NCBI GenBank assembly: GCA_022825265.1
Contig: JAJDXE010000004.1
Span: forward strand, 206,341 to 270,340
Source of the DNA: Dehalococcoidia bacterium
GTDB taxonomy: Bacteria; Chloroflexota; Dehalococcoidia; Bin125
DNA: 64,000 nt
Direction of reading: 5' to 3'
Under the pieces are notes generated by a model. The model worked only from the letters and a program-made list of their open reading frames with translations, had not been told where the DNA came from and did not search any database. A program made the position numbers and the translations under genes. Position 1 is the first letter of the stretch. Each line of letters starts with the position of its first letter. Shown one piece after another: positions 50,793-61,022 of the stretch.

Positions 50793-52934
50793 CTAGGACT
50801 GCTGTAATGATTTCAGGTGCCGCTCAAAGTAGCGAGCGACGCGGCGCTCCTGGTACTCCAGTCCCGCCTGGTCGCGCGGCATGTGACGTTCTTCCGGGAA
50901 CATCAGCAGGTCGTAGTCGCGATCGGCGGCGGTCAACGCCGTGATCAATCTTGCCGTGTGGCGGAAATGCACGTTCTCGTCGACGCCGCCGTGGATGAGC
51001 AGCAGTTGACCCTGCAGCTTGTCGGCGTGTGTCAGCAGCGAGCCCTCGCGGTAGCCCTCGGCGTTGTTCTGCGGGGTGCCCATGTAGCGCTCGGTGTAGC
51101 CGGTGTCGTAGCCGTCCCAGTCCGAGACCGGCGCGCCCGAGACGCCCACCTTGAACAGTTCCGGTCGACGCAGCATCGACATCACGGTCATGTAGCCGCC
51201 GTACGACCAGCCATACACGCCGACGCACTCGAGATCGGCCAAGCCTTCGCCGGCCAGTTGCTCGACTGCCGCCGCCTGGTCATCCACCTCGATTGTGCCC
51301 ATCCGGCGATGCAGGTGCGCCTCGAACTCCAGCCCGCGTCCGGCCATCCCGCGATTGTCCAGTTTGAGCACGAGATATCCCTGCTGTGCGAGGTACTGTG
51401 CGCGCAGATCGACGGTCAGACCCCAGACGTCGAGCACGGTCTGCGCATGAGGCCCGCCATAGACCGCGACCAGCACCGGATGCGGTCCGTCGCCGTCGGG
51501 TCGATAGAGCGCTCCGTAGAGCGTCGTGCCGTCGGCTGCGGAGAAGGTGCGTAACTCCGGAGCGTTGAGTTGCAGCGAATCGGCTGAAACGTCGGATTCG
51601 TACAGCGTCCGCCGTTCAGAGCCATCGATTGCCACCAGCGAAATCGTCGGCGCTGAGTTCAATGAAGAACTCACCATCGCCAGCCACTTGCCGTCCCTGG
51701 ACAGCGAAGCGCCATGCAATCCACCCGGCTCGGACAGCGTCTCAATCTCGCCGCCGCTCAACGACACCCGCTCAACGCGGCGCTCGAGCGCGGAACCGCG
51801 TGTGCTGTTGAAGTAGACCCAACCAGAATCCTCGTCGACGCCGATCACTCCATCGACCATCCAGTCGCCGTGGGTCAGCGTGCGGATGACTGATCCGTCG
51901 GGCGCATGTAATGAAAGATGGCGGAAGCCGGATGCCTCGGACATCCAGAGAAACGATCCGTCTTTCAGCGATTGCGCGTCGTCTGAGACGTTGATCCACG
52001 GTTCTTGAAGCTCGTCGATCAGGACGGTTGAGTCGTTGCGATCAAAGGCGATCAGTTGCAGGTGCTTCTGCTCCCGATCCACCCACTGAGCCACCAACCG
52101 TTGCCGGCCATCGGCCGTCGACCACCATGCGACGCGGACCAGGTATCCGTCCTCTTCGGGCAGCGGGAGCTCTTGCGAGTCACCCGTCTCGATGTCCACG
52201 ATCCACAACGAAACGTGCGCGTTTTCGTCGCCGGCGAACGGGTAGCGATGCGTCTCGACATCGACGTCGTTGCCGCCCTGATGCACGATCGGATAGGGCG
52301 CGACGTGCCGTTCATCGACCCTCAGATATGCAATCCGTCCGTCCTTCGACCACCAGTGTCCACGAAGCTGGCCGAACTCCTCCTGTGCGATGTAGTCGGC
52401 AAGTCCGTGCGTGAGGCCGTCCTCGGCGCCGGATGTCAGTTGCTTAGACTCGGACGAGCCATCGATCGCAAGCACAAACAGCTCGCCGCCGCGCACGAAT
52501 GAAAGCTGTGTCCCGTCGGGGCTGAGGGTGGGCGTCAATGCGCCCTCGCTGCCCGGCAACCCCCTGAGCGGTTCGCCATCGACCGAGACCCGCACCGTTG
52601 GACCGGGAATCATCAGTGCCGGCACATCTGACTCGCGAGCCCATGAGTACGATGCGACGCCTAACTCCCGTGTTCGCGTCCGTTCACGCAGCAGTTCTTC
52701 CTCGCGCGACATCGGAGCATCTGCGCCTGGCCCGGCAATCACCGACCGCTCGCCCGATTCCACATCGATCCGCCACAGGGACCGCACCAGCCCGCCGTCG
52801 GCTGCGTGCAGCCAGGTCACGGCCGAACTGTCCGGCGTAAACCCGACCATGCCTGGCGCGTCCATCCCAGGGCGCGGGTAGGCCGCAACGTCCGAGATTG
52901 TCAGCCGCTCAGCCACTCGACGCACCCAACGCAT
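50793..52934 (-). CDS. S9 family peptidase (DPP-IV-like prolyl oligopeptidase)
   Basis: VAVYGGPHAQTV, GVYGWSYGGYMTVMSMLRRPELF (GxSxGG), LLIHGGVDENVHFRHTARLITALTAADRDYDLLMFPEERHMPR. Confidence 0.95.
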   Translation of the reverse strand: MRWVRRVAERLTISDVAAYPRPGMDAPGMVGFTPDSSAVTWLHAADGGLVRSLWRIDVESGERSVIAGPGADAPMSREEELLRERTRTRELGVASYSWARESDVPALMIPGPTVRVSVDGEPLRGLPGSEGALTPTLSPDGTQLSFVRGGELFVLAIDGSSESKQLTSGAEDGLTHGLADYIAQEEFGQLRGHWWSKDGRIAYLRVDERHVAPYPIVHQGGNDVDVETHRYPFAGDENAHVSLWIVDIETGDSQELPLPEEDGYLVRVAWWSTADGRQRLVAQWVDREQKHLQLIAFDRNDSTVLIDELQEPWINVSDDAQSLKDGSFLWMSEASGFRHLSLHAPDGSVIRTLTHGDWMVDGVIGVDEDSGWVYFNSTRGSALERRVERVSLSGGEIETLSEPGGLHGASLSRDGKWLAMVSSSLNSAPTISLVAIDGSERRTLYESDVSADSLQLNAPELRTFSAADGTTLYGALYRPDGDGPHPVLVAVYGGPHAQTVLDVWGLTVDLRAQYLAQQGYLVLKLDNRGMAGRGLEFEAHLHRRMGTIEVDDQAAAVEQLAGEGLADLECVGVYGWSYGGYMTVMSMLRRPELFKVGVSGAPVSDWDGYDTGYTERYMGTPQNNAEGYREGSLLTHADKLQGQLLLIHGGVDENVHFRHTARLITALTAADRDYDLLMFPEERHMPRDQAGLEYQERRVARYFERHLKSLQQS

Positions 52935-54312
52935 CCCGCCGGATGGCTTCGATCTCATCAGCAGCGGAGGGCAGCGCTTTGCTCATCACTTCGCAGCCGT
53001 CGGGCGTGATGAGCACATCGTCTTCGATCCTGATTCCACCGAAATCCAGCATTTCATCGACCACATCCCAATCGACCATCTCCGAATAACGCTGGCGTCG
53101 GACCGGGTCATTCAGCAATGCCGGGACGAAGTAGACGCCCGGCTCGATCGTGACCACATATCCGGGCGCAAGCGGCAGATCGGCTCGCAGATAGGCCAGG
53201 CCGAAGCGATCCTCCGGGACTCGGCCCTCGAGATAGCCGCCGCAATCGTGCGTCGAGAGACCCAGCATGTGACCCAGGCCGTGAGAAAAAAACAGCGCGT
53301 GGGCGTCGGCGGCGACCAGGTCGCCTACCGATCCGATCAGTACACCGGCATCGACCAGCCCCTGAGCAATCGTCGCCGAAGCCTTCATATGCAGCGACTT
53401 GTACTCGACGCCCGGACCGGCTGCCGCGATCGCCTCCTGCTGCGCTGCCAGGACGACGTTGTAGAGGTCGCGCTGGGTGCCAGAGAACTCGGCCGAGACC
53501 GGGAATGTGCGCGTCACGTCGGAGGCGTAGCCCTCGACCTCGGCTCCGGCGTCGATCAGCACTAACTCGCCGTCCGACATCACACGTTCGCCCGGCGTTC
53601 CGTGGAGGATGGCTGAGTTCGGCCCCGATCCGACGATCGAGCCGTACGCGGTCCTTGCGCCGCCCTGACGGAAGAATTCCGCCTCCATCTCGATCTGCAG
53701 CGCTCGTTCGGTCAGGCCGTGCCGCGCCAGTCGCTGAGCCGCCAGGTGACCCTCGACCGCCGCATCAACCGCGCGGGTCATCCGATCCAGCTCGACCGCA
53801 TCCTTGGCCCGCCGCAGCTCGGCCAGCGCCTTGCCCAGGCGCTCAGTTGCGTCTTCGTCGACCACGGCCTCGAGTGTTGACCACGTTTCGACGCCATACT
53901 CCGTCGCCCGCTGCTCGATGTCGCGCGAGCCGAGCAGCGCCATGCCTTGCCCCCGCCGAGATTCCAGCCAACCGGCCAGCTCCGACCGATCAATCGACTG
54001 GCTGACCCCGGTCTGGGATGCCAGTTCTTCAGGCGAGGGCGGGGCCGACATCCAGACCAGGTCTTCGACTGACAGCGACGGCGCGAATAATGTCCAACCG
54101 GCGTCGGGCTCCCAGGCCAGCGCCGCGCCGGGCTCGGCGACGCCGGTCAGGTACTGGAACTCGGGGTGAGCGTGAAACTCATGGAACTGGTCGGTGCCGT
54201 CGATCGGGATTGGCAGACTCGCCGGAATCAGCACGGGACCATCGAAGTCAGCGCCCGCCCAGTCCGCTTCGACTCGGCGTCTGCGTTCCCGCAATACCTC
54301 CGCGTCGCTCAT
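52909..54312 (-). CDS. Xaa-Pro aminopeptidase (aminopeptidase P, M24)
   Basis: N-terminal AMP_N-like region (HAHPEFQYLTGVAEPGAALAW), LVLIDAGAEVEGYASDVTRTFPVS, FFSHGLGHMLGLSTHDCGGY, VVTIEPGVYF. Confidence 0.95.
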   Translation of the reverse strand: MSDAEVLRERRRRVEADWAGADFDGPVLIPASLPIPIDGTDQFHEFHAHPEFQYLTGVAEPGAALAWEPDAGWTLFAPSLSVEDLVWMSAPPSPEELASQTGVSQSIDRSELAGWLESRRGQGMALLGSRDIEQRATEYGVETWSTLEAVVDEDATERLGKALAELRRAKDAVELDRMTRAVDAAVEGHLAAQRLARHGLTERALQIEMEAEFFRQGGARTAYGSIVGSGPNSAILHGTPGERVMSDGELVLIDAGAEVEGYASDVTRTFPVSAEFSGTQRDLYNVVLAAQQEAIAAAGPGVEYKSLHMKASATIAQGLVDAGVLIGSVGDLVAADAHALFFSHGLGHMLGLSTHDCGGYLEGRVPEDRFGLAYLRADLPLAPGYVVTIEPGVYFVPALLNDPVRRQRYSEMVDWDVVDEMLDFGGIRIEDDVLITPDGCEVMSKALPSAADEIEAIRRDALGASSG

Positions 54313-56210
54313 TCGTCGGCTCCCAACTCGATCAGCACGGCATCCTCGTCGACCGACGCGCCGGCGCTGGTGTGTACCGCTTTCACGACGCCTGCGTTCG
54401 GAGCGGTCAGCAAGTGCTCAATCTTCATCGCCTCCATCACGGCCAGCGTCTGACCCGCCTCGACCTCGTCGCCGACCGACACCAGCACCTCGATCATCGT
54501 TCCCGGCATCGGAGCCCGCAGGACGTTCGCTCCCGACGCTCGACTGCGACCCGCACCCGTCCGCCGCCGTCGCTCGCGTAGGAAGACCCAGCGCCGACCA
54601 TTGTTCGCAACGACCACACCCTTTGCCGACACTTCCGCGGACCAATCACGGCCGATTGTCGGCGCGCCATGTTCGATGCCGTCAACAACGACCGACCAAC
54701 CATCCACCTTCCGTGACACGCAGACTTCGTGTGTCCGGCCGTGCAACAGGTACTTGCGGACCAGTTCTCCGGAAGAACGCCAGGCGCCGCGCTCGGCATC
54801 GGCGATCGCCGCGACCGCCAGCGCATCGCACGGCGCCTCTCGCTCCGACAGTTCAGTGCGGTCTAGCCAACCGATGTCCACCGATCCACTGCCAAAGTCG
54901 TCGGATTCCAGCACGTTGGTCAGTTGGGCCAAGTTTGTTGTGACTCCATCAATCGCCCACCCGTCGAGCGCCTCCGCGGCGAGAGCCAACGCCTCGCTCC
55001 GCGATCCGGCGTGAACGATGGTCTTGGCCAGCATCGGGTCGTAGTGAGCGGTGACTACATCGCCAGTCGCCGGACCCACGTCATGCCGCGCCCGGTCGTC
55101 CAGCGCCTCGAACCATCGCAGACGTCCTGTCGAGGGAACGTATCCGCGTGATGGATCTTCTGCGTAGATCCGCGTCTCGACTGCGTGACCGCTGAGCGTC
55201 ACGTCGTCCTGCGCGATCGGCAGTGCGTCCCCAGCCGCGACGCGCAATTGCAGCTCGACCAGATCGAGGCCGGTCAACATCTCCGTCACGGGATGCTCGA
55301 CCTGCAGTCTCGTGTTGACTTCCAGGAACATGAACGAGCCGTCCGGCATCAGCATGAACTCGACCGTGCCCGCGCCAACATAACCGGCTGCCCGGCAGAC
55401 GCTGAGTGCGGCTTGTCCGAGTTCCTCTCGCAGCGCGGCGTCAACTGCGGGTGAGGGTGATTCCTCGATCACCTTCTGGCGCCGACGCTGGACCGAGCAG
55501 TCGCGCTCGCCCAGGTGTATCCCGTTGCCGTCAGAGTCGAACATCACCTGGACCTCGACGTGCCGGCCCTCCGACATGGCGCGCTCGACCAGCAGCCGCC
55601 CGTCGCCGAATGCCGCCTGCGCCTCCCGCCGAGCTCCGGCGACCGCCGCTTCCACGCCGTCAGGCGCATCTTCGGCCGTTCGGAGCAGCCGCATCCCGCG
55701 ACCTCCGCCGCCGGCGGCCGCCTTGATCATCACCGGCAGGCCCATGGATTCAATCGCCGAGACCAGCGCCGCGTCGCCCTCGTCTTCTTCGACCCCCTCT
55801 GCGACCGATACGCCAGAAGCCATAGCCAGACGCCGCGCCGAGACCTTGTCGCCGAGCGCATCGATCACGTTCGACGAAGGGCCGATCCAGGTCAATCCGG
55901 CATCAGCGACGGACTGCGCGAAGTCCGCTCGCTCGGAGAGAAATCCGTAGCCGGGATGGACAGCATCTGCGCCGGTTGACGACGCTGCGTCAATCAGAGC
56001 GGGAATGTTCAGATAGCTGTCTGAGGCCGGCGCGGGACCGATCCGCACGGCCTGATCGGCAGCCGATACGTGCGGCGCAGAGCGGTCGGCGTCGGAGTAG
56101 ACGGCGACGGTTCTGACTCCCAAGCGCTGGCAGGTCCGTGTAATCCGCGACGCAATCTCGCCGCGATTGGCAATGAGGACACAGGCAGGGAGGCGGGCGG
56201 CGCCGGTCAT
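54309..56210 (-). CDS. acetyl/propionyl-CoA carboxylase alpha subunit (biotin carboxylase + BCCP)
   Basis: VLIANRGEIASRITRTCQRLG, HPGYGFLSERADFA, AAAGGGGRGMR, FLEVNTRLQVEHPVTEMLTGLDLVE, VMEAMKIEH biotinylation site. Confidence 0.96.
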   Translation of the reverse strand: MTGAARLPACVLIANRGEIASRITRTCQRLGVRTVAVYSDADRSAPHVSAADQAVRIGPAPASDSYLNIPALIDAASSTGADAVHPGYGFLSERADFAQSVADAGLTWIGPSSNVIDALGDKVSARRLAMASGVSVAEGVEEDEGDAALVSAIESMGLPVMIKAAAGGGGRGMRLLRTAEDAPDGVEAAVAGARREAQAAFGDGRLLVERAMSEGRHVEVQVMFDSDGNGIHLGERDCSVQRRRQKVIEESPSPAVDAALREELGQAALSVCRAAGYVGAGTVEFMLMPDGSFMFLEVNTRLQVEHPVTEMLTGLDLVELQLRVAAGDALPIAQDDVTLSGHAVETRIYAEDPSRGYVPSTGRLRWFEALDDRARHDVGPATGDVVTAHYDPMLAKTIVHAGSRSEALALAAEALDGWAIDGVTTNLAQLTNVLESDDFGSGSVDIGWLDRTELSEREAPCDALAVAAIADAERGAWRSSGELVRKYLLHGRTHEVCVSRKVDGWSVVVDGIEHGAPTIGRDWSAEVSAKGVVVANNGRRWVFLRERRRRTGAGRSRASGANVLRAPMPGTMIEVLVSVGDEVEAGQTLAVMEAMKIEHLLTAPNAGVVKAVHTSAGASVDEDAVLIELGADE

Positions 56211-56257
56211 GCCCTGAGTCTATCCCCGACCTCACTCGTCGCAGATATTCTGGGATC

Positions 56258-57007
56258 ATGACGACCGCAATCCAGGAACTGCGCGTTTTCGCCGAGCAGA
56301 ACTTCGGCCGCCATCTGATGGCGAATCGCTATCCCGGCCGAGGCATCGTTGTCGGGCGCCTCGAGACCGACGGTGACGCCGACACTTGGGCGCAGATCTA
56401 CTGGATCATGGGCCGCAGCGAGAACAGTCGTAACCGACGTTTTGTGGTTGGCGGAACGAACGACAGCGAACTCCGCACGGAGGCTCGCGACCCCGCGCTA
56501 GTCAGCGACCCAACCAACATCATCTACGACGCGATGCTGGAACTGCCGGATATCTACCTCGTCAGCAACGGCGATCACACCCGCACGATTGAAGACACGA
56601 TCGAACGCTCAGCGCGCTTCGAGGATGCGCTCGCCGTGCGCGAGCGCGAGGATGACGCACCGAACTACACCCCGCGGATTGCGGCGATGCTCGACCTGCG
56701 AGGTCAGGGTGAGCTGAGCATGGCCATCCTCAGAGCCAACGCCGCGGACCACGACCAGACCGACCGCATCGTCTGGCGGTTCCCGTTCCCGCCCGAGGGT
56801 CTTGGCTACGGGATCACGACCTACCGACACGACGGCGATCCGCTGCCGCCATTCGCCGGCGATCCACTCTGGCTCCCGCTGCGAGGCACGCCCGAAGAGG
56901 TCGCCGACGCCTACTGGAACGCGCTCGACGAGGACAACAAGATCGCTCTCGCCGTCAAGGTGATCGAGGGAAAGATCTCCCGCATCATCTTGCGCCAGCC
57001 TGGCTGA
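56258..57007 (+). CDS. PurO-type IMP cyclohydrolase (PF07826-like)
   Basis: YPGRGIVVGR...YWIMGRSENSRNRRF, VSNGDHTRTIEDTI, NYTPRIAAML, GYGITTYRHDG: the conserved positions of archaeal PurO. Confidence 0.85.
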   Translation: MTTAIQELRVFAEQNFGRHLMANRYPGRGIVVGRLETDGDADTWAQIYWIMGRSENSRNRRFVVGGTNDSELRTEARDPALVSDPTNIIYDAMLELPDIYLVSNGDHTRTIEDTIERSARFEDALAVREREDDAPNYTPRIAAMLDLRGQGELSMAILRANAADHDQTDRIVWRFPFPPEGLGYGITTYRHDGDPLPPFAGDPLWLPLRGTPEEVADAYWNALDEDNKIALAVKVIEGKISRIILRQPG

Positions 57008-57014
57008 TCCCGGG

Positions 57015-59414
57015 CTAGTCGTCCGACGAGCTCAATCCGCTTCGTGCGATCAGTACCGGTGCCGTCGGTGCGTCCGAGGTGATCTCCAGTGCATACAGCT
57101 CCGCGATCTGTTCGTCGTTGTAGCCCAACTCGGAGAGCACTTCCTGGTTGTGCTCGGCGAACCTCGGCGCGGCGCGACGGATGGAGGGCTCGGTGCGGCT
57201 AAATCGCCAGGGCCAACTGGGATACGGATACACGCCGACGACAGAGTGCTCGACCCACTGGTAGAAGCTGCGCGCGTGGATGTGTGGATCGTGCAGGACC
57301 TGCCAGTTGGCCAGGATCGGCGCTGCCGAGATGCCTGCGCGCTGCAACTCCCAGGCGCCTTCATACTGCTCGCGCTCGCTCGTCCACGCCTCGATCGCTG
57401 CATCCAGTTCGTCGTGACGCGCCGTGCGACCCTCGATCGTCGACAACTCGGAGTCGGCCAGCAAGTCGTCTCGACCGATCGCGCGACAAAGCGCCGACCA
57501 GTCCTCGTCGGTCTGCACGCTGACCGCGATCCAGCAGTCCTCGCCGGATGCGCGATACGCTCCTTGCGGAGCGAAGCGGCGGTCTCGGTTGCCGTTTGGA
57601 CGGCGAATCTCGCGGGTTGTTTGATACTCCATCAGCGCCTCGAAGAAGTACGCGGCGCCTGCCTCGTTGAGGGCGACGTCGATGTACTGGCCCTCGCCCG
57701 ATTCCTCGCGGTGTTCGAGCGCGGCCAGGATGGCGACTGTGGCGTGGTTGCCAGAGACCGGATCGGCGTAGAACAGCGGCGTGCGGCGGACCTGGTCGGC
57801 GTTGTAGCCGGTCACCGACGCCAACCCTGACGACGCCTCGATGTTCGACCCGTAGGCCGACCAGTCGCGCCAGGGACCGGTCGCGCCGAATCCCGACATC
57901 GAGACGTAGACGATGCCCGGGTTCTCCTTGCGGACCGTCTCGTAGTCGAGACCCAGATTGGGCATCACGCGGGCTGAGTTGTTCTCGACGAATACGTCGG
58001 CCTCGAGCATCAACTCGAGGAAGATCTGCTTGCCCTCTTCGGCCGAGAGGTCGACGACCAGGTCTCGCTTGTTGCGATTGAGCAGGTTGAAGTACATCGC
58101 ACGGTCGTAGGGGTACTTCTGCGGATCCTGGGTCGGACCGGGCATGAACAGCGCTCTCGTGGCCGGACGCGCTGCCCACTCCAGCTTGATCACGTCGGCG
58201 CCGAGGTCGCCCAGATGCCGTCCCACGATCGGCCCGGCCCAGTTGCCGGTCAGTTCGACGACCTTGAGTCCGGCCAGCGGCAGGTCGGTCGTCGCCATCG
58301 CTGGAGGCGGCCTGGGCGCGGGGACCTCTGAGAACTCATCGTTCAATGCTTCGGTATGTTCGCCCAGTTTCGGGGCCGTGCCCTGTCGTTCGGCCGGAGT
58401 TGCCGACATCAGGTAGGCCGGACCGGGGAAGCGCAGATCGTCCCACTCGGCGTCATGGCCGAGCTCCCACCAGCCCCGAGTAGCGAGCTGAATGTTGTTC
58501 GATAGCCCGCGGGCGTCGAGCACCGGTGTGCAGGCCACGCGCAGCTCCTGCGCTTTGGTCGCGACCTCCTCGGCGTCGTGGTCCTGAGCCCAGGCCTCGA
58601 CATCCTCGTAGAGCTGACTGAGCTGCTTGCGCCAGTCGTCGATGTTGGTGATCTCGACGGTTTCCATCCGCTCGGGCTGGTCGATCAACAGGAAGATGTT
58701 TGGATTCGGCACGGCGCGCATGAACAGCGCCCAGCCGTCGCGTGTCCTGGTGAAGTCGTGCGGGACGCGATTCATCGGCGCACCGCTTGCGATCCAGGAC
58801 GAGATCAGCCAGGCGTGGGCCGACAGGTTGGACTCCAGGGCTGAGACTCCGATTGTCTGTCCATGTCCGGAGCGGCGACGCTCGCGGACGGCGGTGAGCG
58901 TCGCGATGGCCGCGTGGACGCCCGCGTGCAGCTCGGACTGGCCGCCGGGAATCATCAGCGGCGCGCCTTCGGGATCGCCGGTGAAGAACATGTAGCCGCC
59001 CATCGCCCAAGTTGCGATCTCGGACCCGCGCCAACCCGCGTACGGCCCATCCGAACCCCAGGGCGACAACTCAATCTGCACCAGGCGCTCGGGCAGCACC
59101 GTCGGCAGCGCTGAGCGCCAGTGCGAGCTCTCGTCGAGGATCAGCAGATCGGCCGCACGGCTCAAGCCGACCAGCAGCCGGCGAGCGTCCTCATCGTCGG
59201 CCGGCGCGGCCGACTCCTTGCCGCCGCTCAGATGCGCCCACGGTCCGCCCCAGGCTCGGTCCCTGGCGGCCCAACTGCGCAGGCTTGATCCGTTCCGCGG
59301 CTCGACCATGATCACGCGCGCGCCGAGGTCGGCCAGGAGCTTGGAGCAGTACGCGCCACCCAAGCCTGAACTCAGGTCGACGACCAGCAGTTCGTCCAGC
59401 GCTCGCTCAGCCAT
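57015..59414 (-). CDS. double-domain CaiB/BaiF CoA-transferase fusion (799 aa)
   Basis: Two N-terminal-type motifs in one ORF: LLVVDLSSGLGGAYCSKLLADLGARVIMVEP and GLKVVELTGNWAGPIVGRHLGDLGADVIKLEW. Confidence 0.94.
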   Translation of the reverse strand: MAERALDELLVVDLSSGLGGAYCSKLLADLGARVIMVEPRNGSSLRSWAARDRAWGGPWAHLSGGKESAAPADDEDARRLLVGLSRAADLLILDESSHWRSALPTVLPERLVQIELSPWGSDGPYAGWRGSEIATWAMGGYMFFTGDPEGAPLMIPGGQSELHAGVHAAIATLTAVRERRRSGHGQTIGVSALESNLSAHAWLISSWIASGAPMNRVPHDFTRTRDGWALFMRAVPNPNIFLLIDQPERMETVEITNIDDWRKQLSQLYEDVEAWAQDHDAEEVATKAQELRVACTPVLDARGLSNNIQLATRGWWELGHDAEWDDLRFPGPAYLMSATPAERQGTAPKLGEHTEALNDEFSEVPAPRPPPAMATTDLPLAGLKVVELTGNWAGPIVGRHLGDLGADVIKLEWAARPATRALFMPGPTQDPQKYPYDRAMYFNLLNRNKRDLVVDLSAEEGKQIFLELMLEADVFVENNSARVMPNLGLDYETVRKENPGIVYVSMSGFGATGPWRDWSAYGSNIEASSGLASVTGYNADQVRRTPLFYADPVSGNHATVAILAALEHREESGEGQYIDVALNEAGAAYFFEALMEYQTTREIRRPNGNRDRRFAPQGAYRASGEDCWIAVSVQTDEDWSALCRAIGRDDLLADSELSTIEGRTARHDELDAAIEAWTSEREQYEGAWELQRAGISAAPILANWQVLHDPHIHARSFYQWVEHSVVGVYPYPSWPWRFSRTEPSIRRAAPRFAEHNQEVLSELGYNDEQIAELYALEITSDAPTAPVLIARSGLSSSDD

Positions 59415-59462
59415 CGTCGATCCTCACATTCTTTACCGACTGGCTCTACCGACCGGACCTGC

Positions 59463-60218
59463 TCAAACCAACGGCCACGGATACGAGCGCCGGCCCTGAG
59501 GTGGATTGGGCAGCCGCCCCTCCTCCAGCACTCGTTCGGCCCGGCGGCGCAGCACGTCGATCTCTCCCGCGCTCAATAGCTCCGACAGCGCCGATGCTGT
59601 CTCGCCGCTCTCTGAGAGGGTTGGGATCAGGCCTTCGACATCGGCGACGAGCCTTGCCTCAATCGGTTCTCCCGCGTAATCCCAGATCACTGTTCTCAGC
59701 TTCTCGTCCTCGTGGAACGAGAGACCGTTGTCAATGCCCCACAGTTGATCGCCGATGCCCTTGAGGATGTGTCCGCCTTTGCGATCGGCGTTGTTCGAGA
59801 TCCAGTCGAACAGGGCAAACTTGCGCATGTCGTCGGCGTACTGCTCGCGCAGCTCGAAAAAGGTGCAGCTGTAGTCGGTGGGGATGTAGGCCTGCAACGA
59901 GCCGACGCCGTACTCCATCCCGGCTTCGCGCTCGATGGTCGGCGGGATCAGGTCCCAGCCGAGCGCGGCCGAGAGCCGGAACGCCGCTACCTCACGCCGG
60001 TAGAGATTGGGGGGGAAGTCCCAGAGGGGATTCTCGCCCTTGCCCGGCTTGTAGATCGCGTATCCGGGGATGGGAGCGTCCTGGTGCTGGAGTTCCAGCA
60101 AGAAGACGTAGTTCGAGGCGTAGGGCACTCGCGCCTCATCGGTCACCGTCGCCGTCGACAGCCAGAACGGCACCTGCTCGTCCAGCGGGTTCCACGACTG
60201 CTCGGGGAAGCGATCCAT
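59463..60218 (-). CDS. SCO1664-family / PI3-4-kinase-like domain protein
   Basis: YAIYKPGKGENPLWDFPPNLYRREVAAFRLSAALGWDLIPPTI, FALFDWISNNADRKGGHILKG..LWGIDNGLSFHEDEKLRTVIWDYAGEP. Confidence 0.87.
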   Translation of the reverse strand: MDRFPEQSWNPLDEQVPFWLSTATVTDEARVPYASNYVFLLELQHQDAPIPGYAIYKPGKGENPLWDFPPNLYRREVAAFRLSAALGWDLIPPTIEREAGMEYGVGSLQAYIPTDYSCTFFELREQYADDMRKFALFDWISNNADRKGGHILKGIGDQLWGIDNGLSFHEDEKLRTVIWDYAGEPIEARLVADVEGLIPTLSESGETASALSELLSAGEIDVLRRRAERVLEEGRLPNPPQGRRSYPWPLV

Positions 60219-60236
60219 GGCCGCCAGATTAGGCGA

Positions 60237-61022
60237 TCAACCGATGATTGAGACCTCGTCGCCGAGGTTGACCTCGCCGCCGACGATGACGTTCGCCTCG
60301 ACGCCGAAGTCGAGGTGGCCGTACTCGTCGTGCAGCAGCTTCATCAGGTCCAGGTCACGGCCTTCGCCGGTCGGCGAGGCGTTGACCGCGTTGCAGCGCT
60401 GAATTGGTGCGGTCACATCAATCTCGGCGGTCTCGCCGATTCGTACTCGCTTGCCGACCCAATCGAACTCGCCCCACTGATCGACGCCGTCGACGGAGAA
60501 GTTGAGCCGGAAGCGGCGCATGTCGACATCGACGCCGGCCTTCTCCGACAGGTCGGCCAGGGATGCCAGCCCGCCTAATGAAATCTGCGTGGGCCCTCGG
60601 TCGGTAAAGCGCGCCTCGCCTTCTCCGAGGAGACGCAGCGGTTCGCGCTCCGGCCGTCCACGCAACGGGTTCTCGGGTAGGCCGAGCACCACGTCGGTCA
60701 TCCAGTCGGACAGATCGAGCCGCGACGCGGGGTTGTCGACCTCCGCCGTCTTGGTCTGTCCTTTGATCGTGACCGAGAGCACTCGAGCCTCAGGATCCCA
60801 GCCCGACTCAATCCAGGGCAGATAGGGAGTGTTCAGCATGGTCACCGATTGACGCTTGGAGACCCAGCCGTCGGCGCCGATGATCTCGGCATTGCCGAAG
60901 GCGAAGATGAAGGCGCGGTCGCCGACGACGGACTCGCCGGGGCGCAACTCGAGGGCGGGCATCGAGTGCGTCGTCATGCCCTTGATCGGGTAGGTGTAGC
61001 AGGCGGTGATTCGCATGGTCAT
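60237..61022 (-). CDS. MOSC domain protein
   Basis: N-terminal YPIKGMTTHSMPALELRPGESVVGDRAFIF; MRRFRLNFSVDGVDQWGEFDWVGKRVRIGETAEIDVTAPIQRCNAVNASPTG. Confidence 0.92.
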   Translation of the reverse strand: MTMRITACYTYPIKGMTTHSMPALELRPGESVVGDRAFIFAFGNAEIIGADGWVSKRQSVTMLNTPYLPWIESGWDPEARVLSVTIKGQTKTAEVDNPASRLDLSDWMTDVVLGLPENPLRGRPEREPLRLLGEGEARFTDRGPTQISLGGLASLADLSEKAGVDVDMRRFRLNFSVDGVDQWGEFDWVGKRVRIGETAEIDVTAPIQRCNAVNASPTGEGRDLDLMKLLHDEYGHLDFGVEANVIVGGEVNLGDEVSIIG

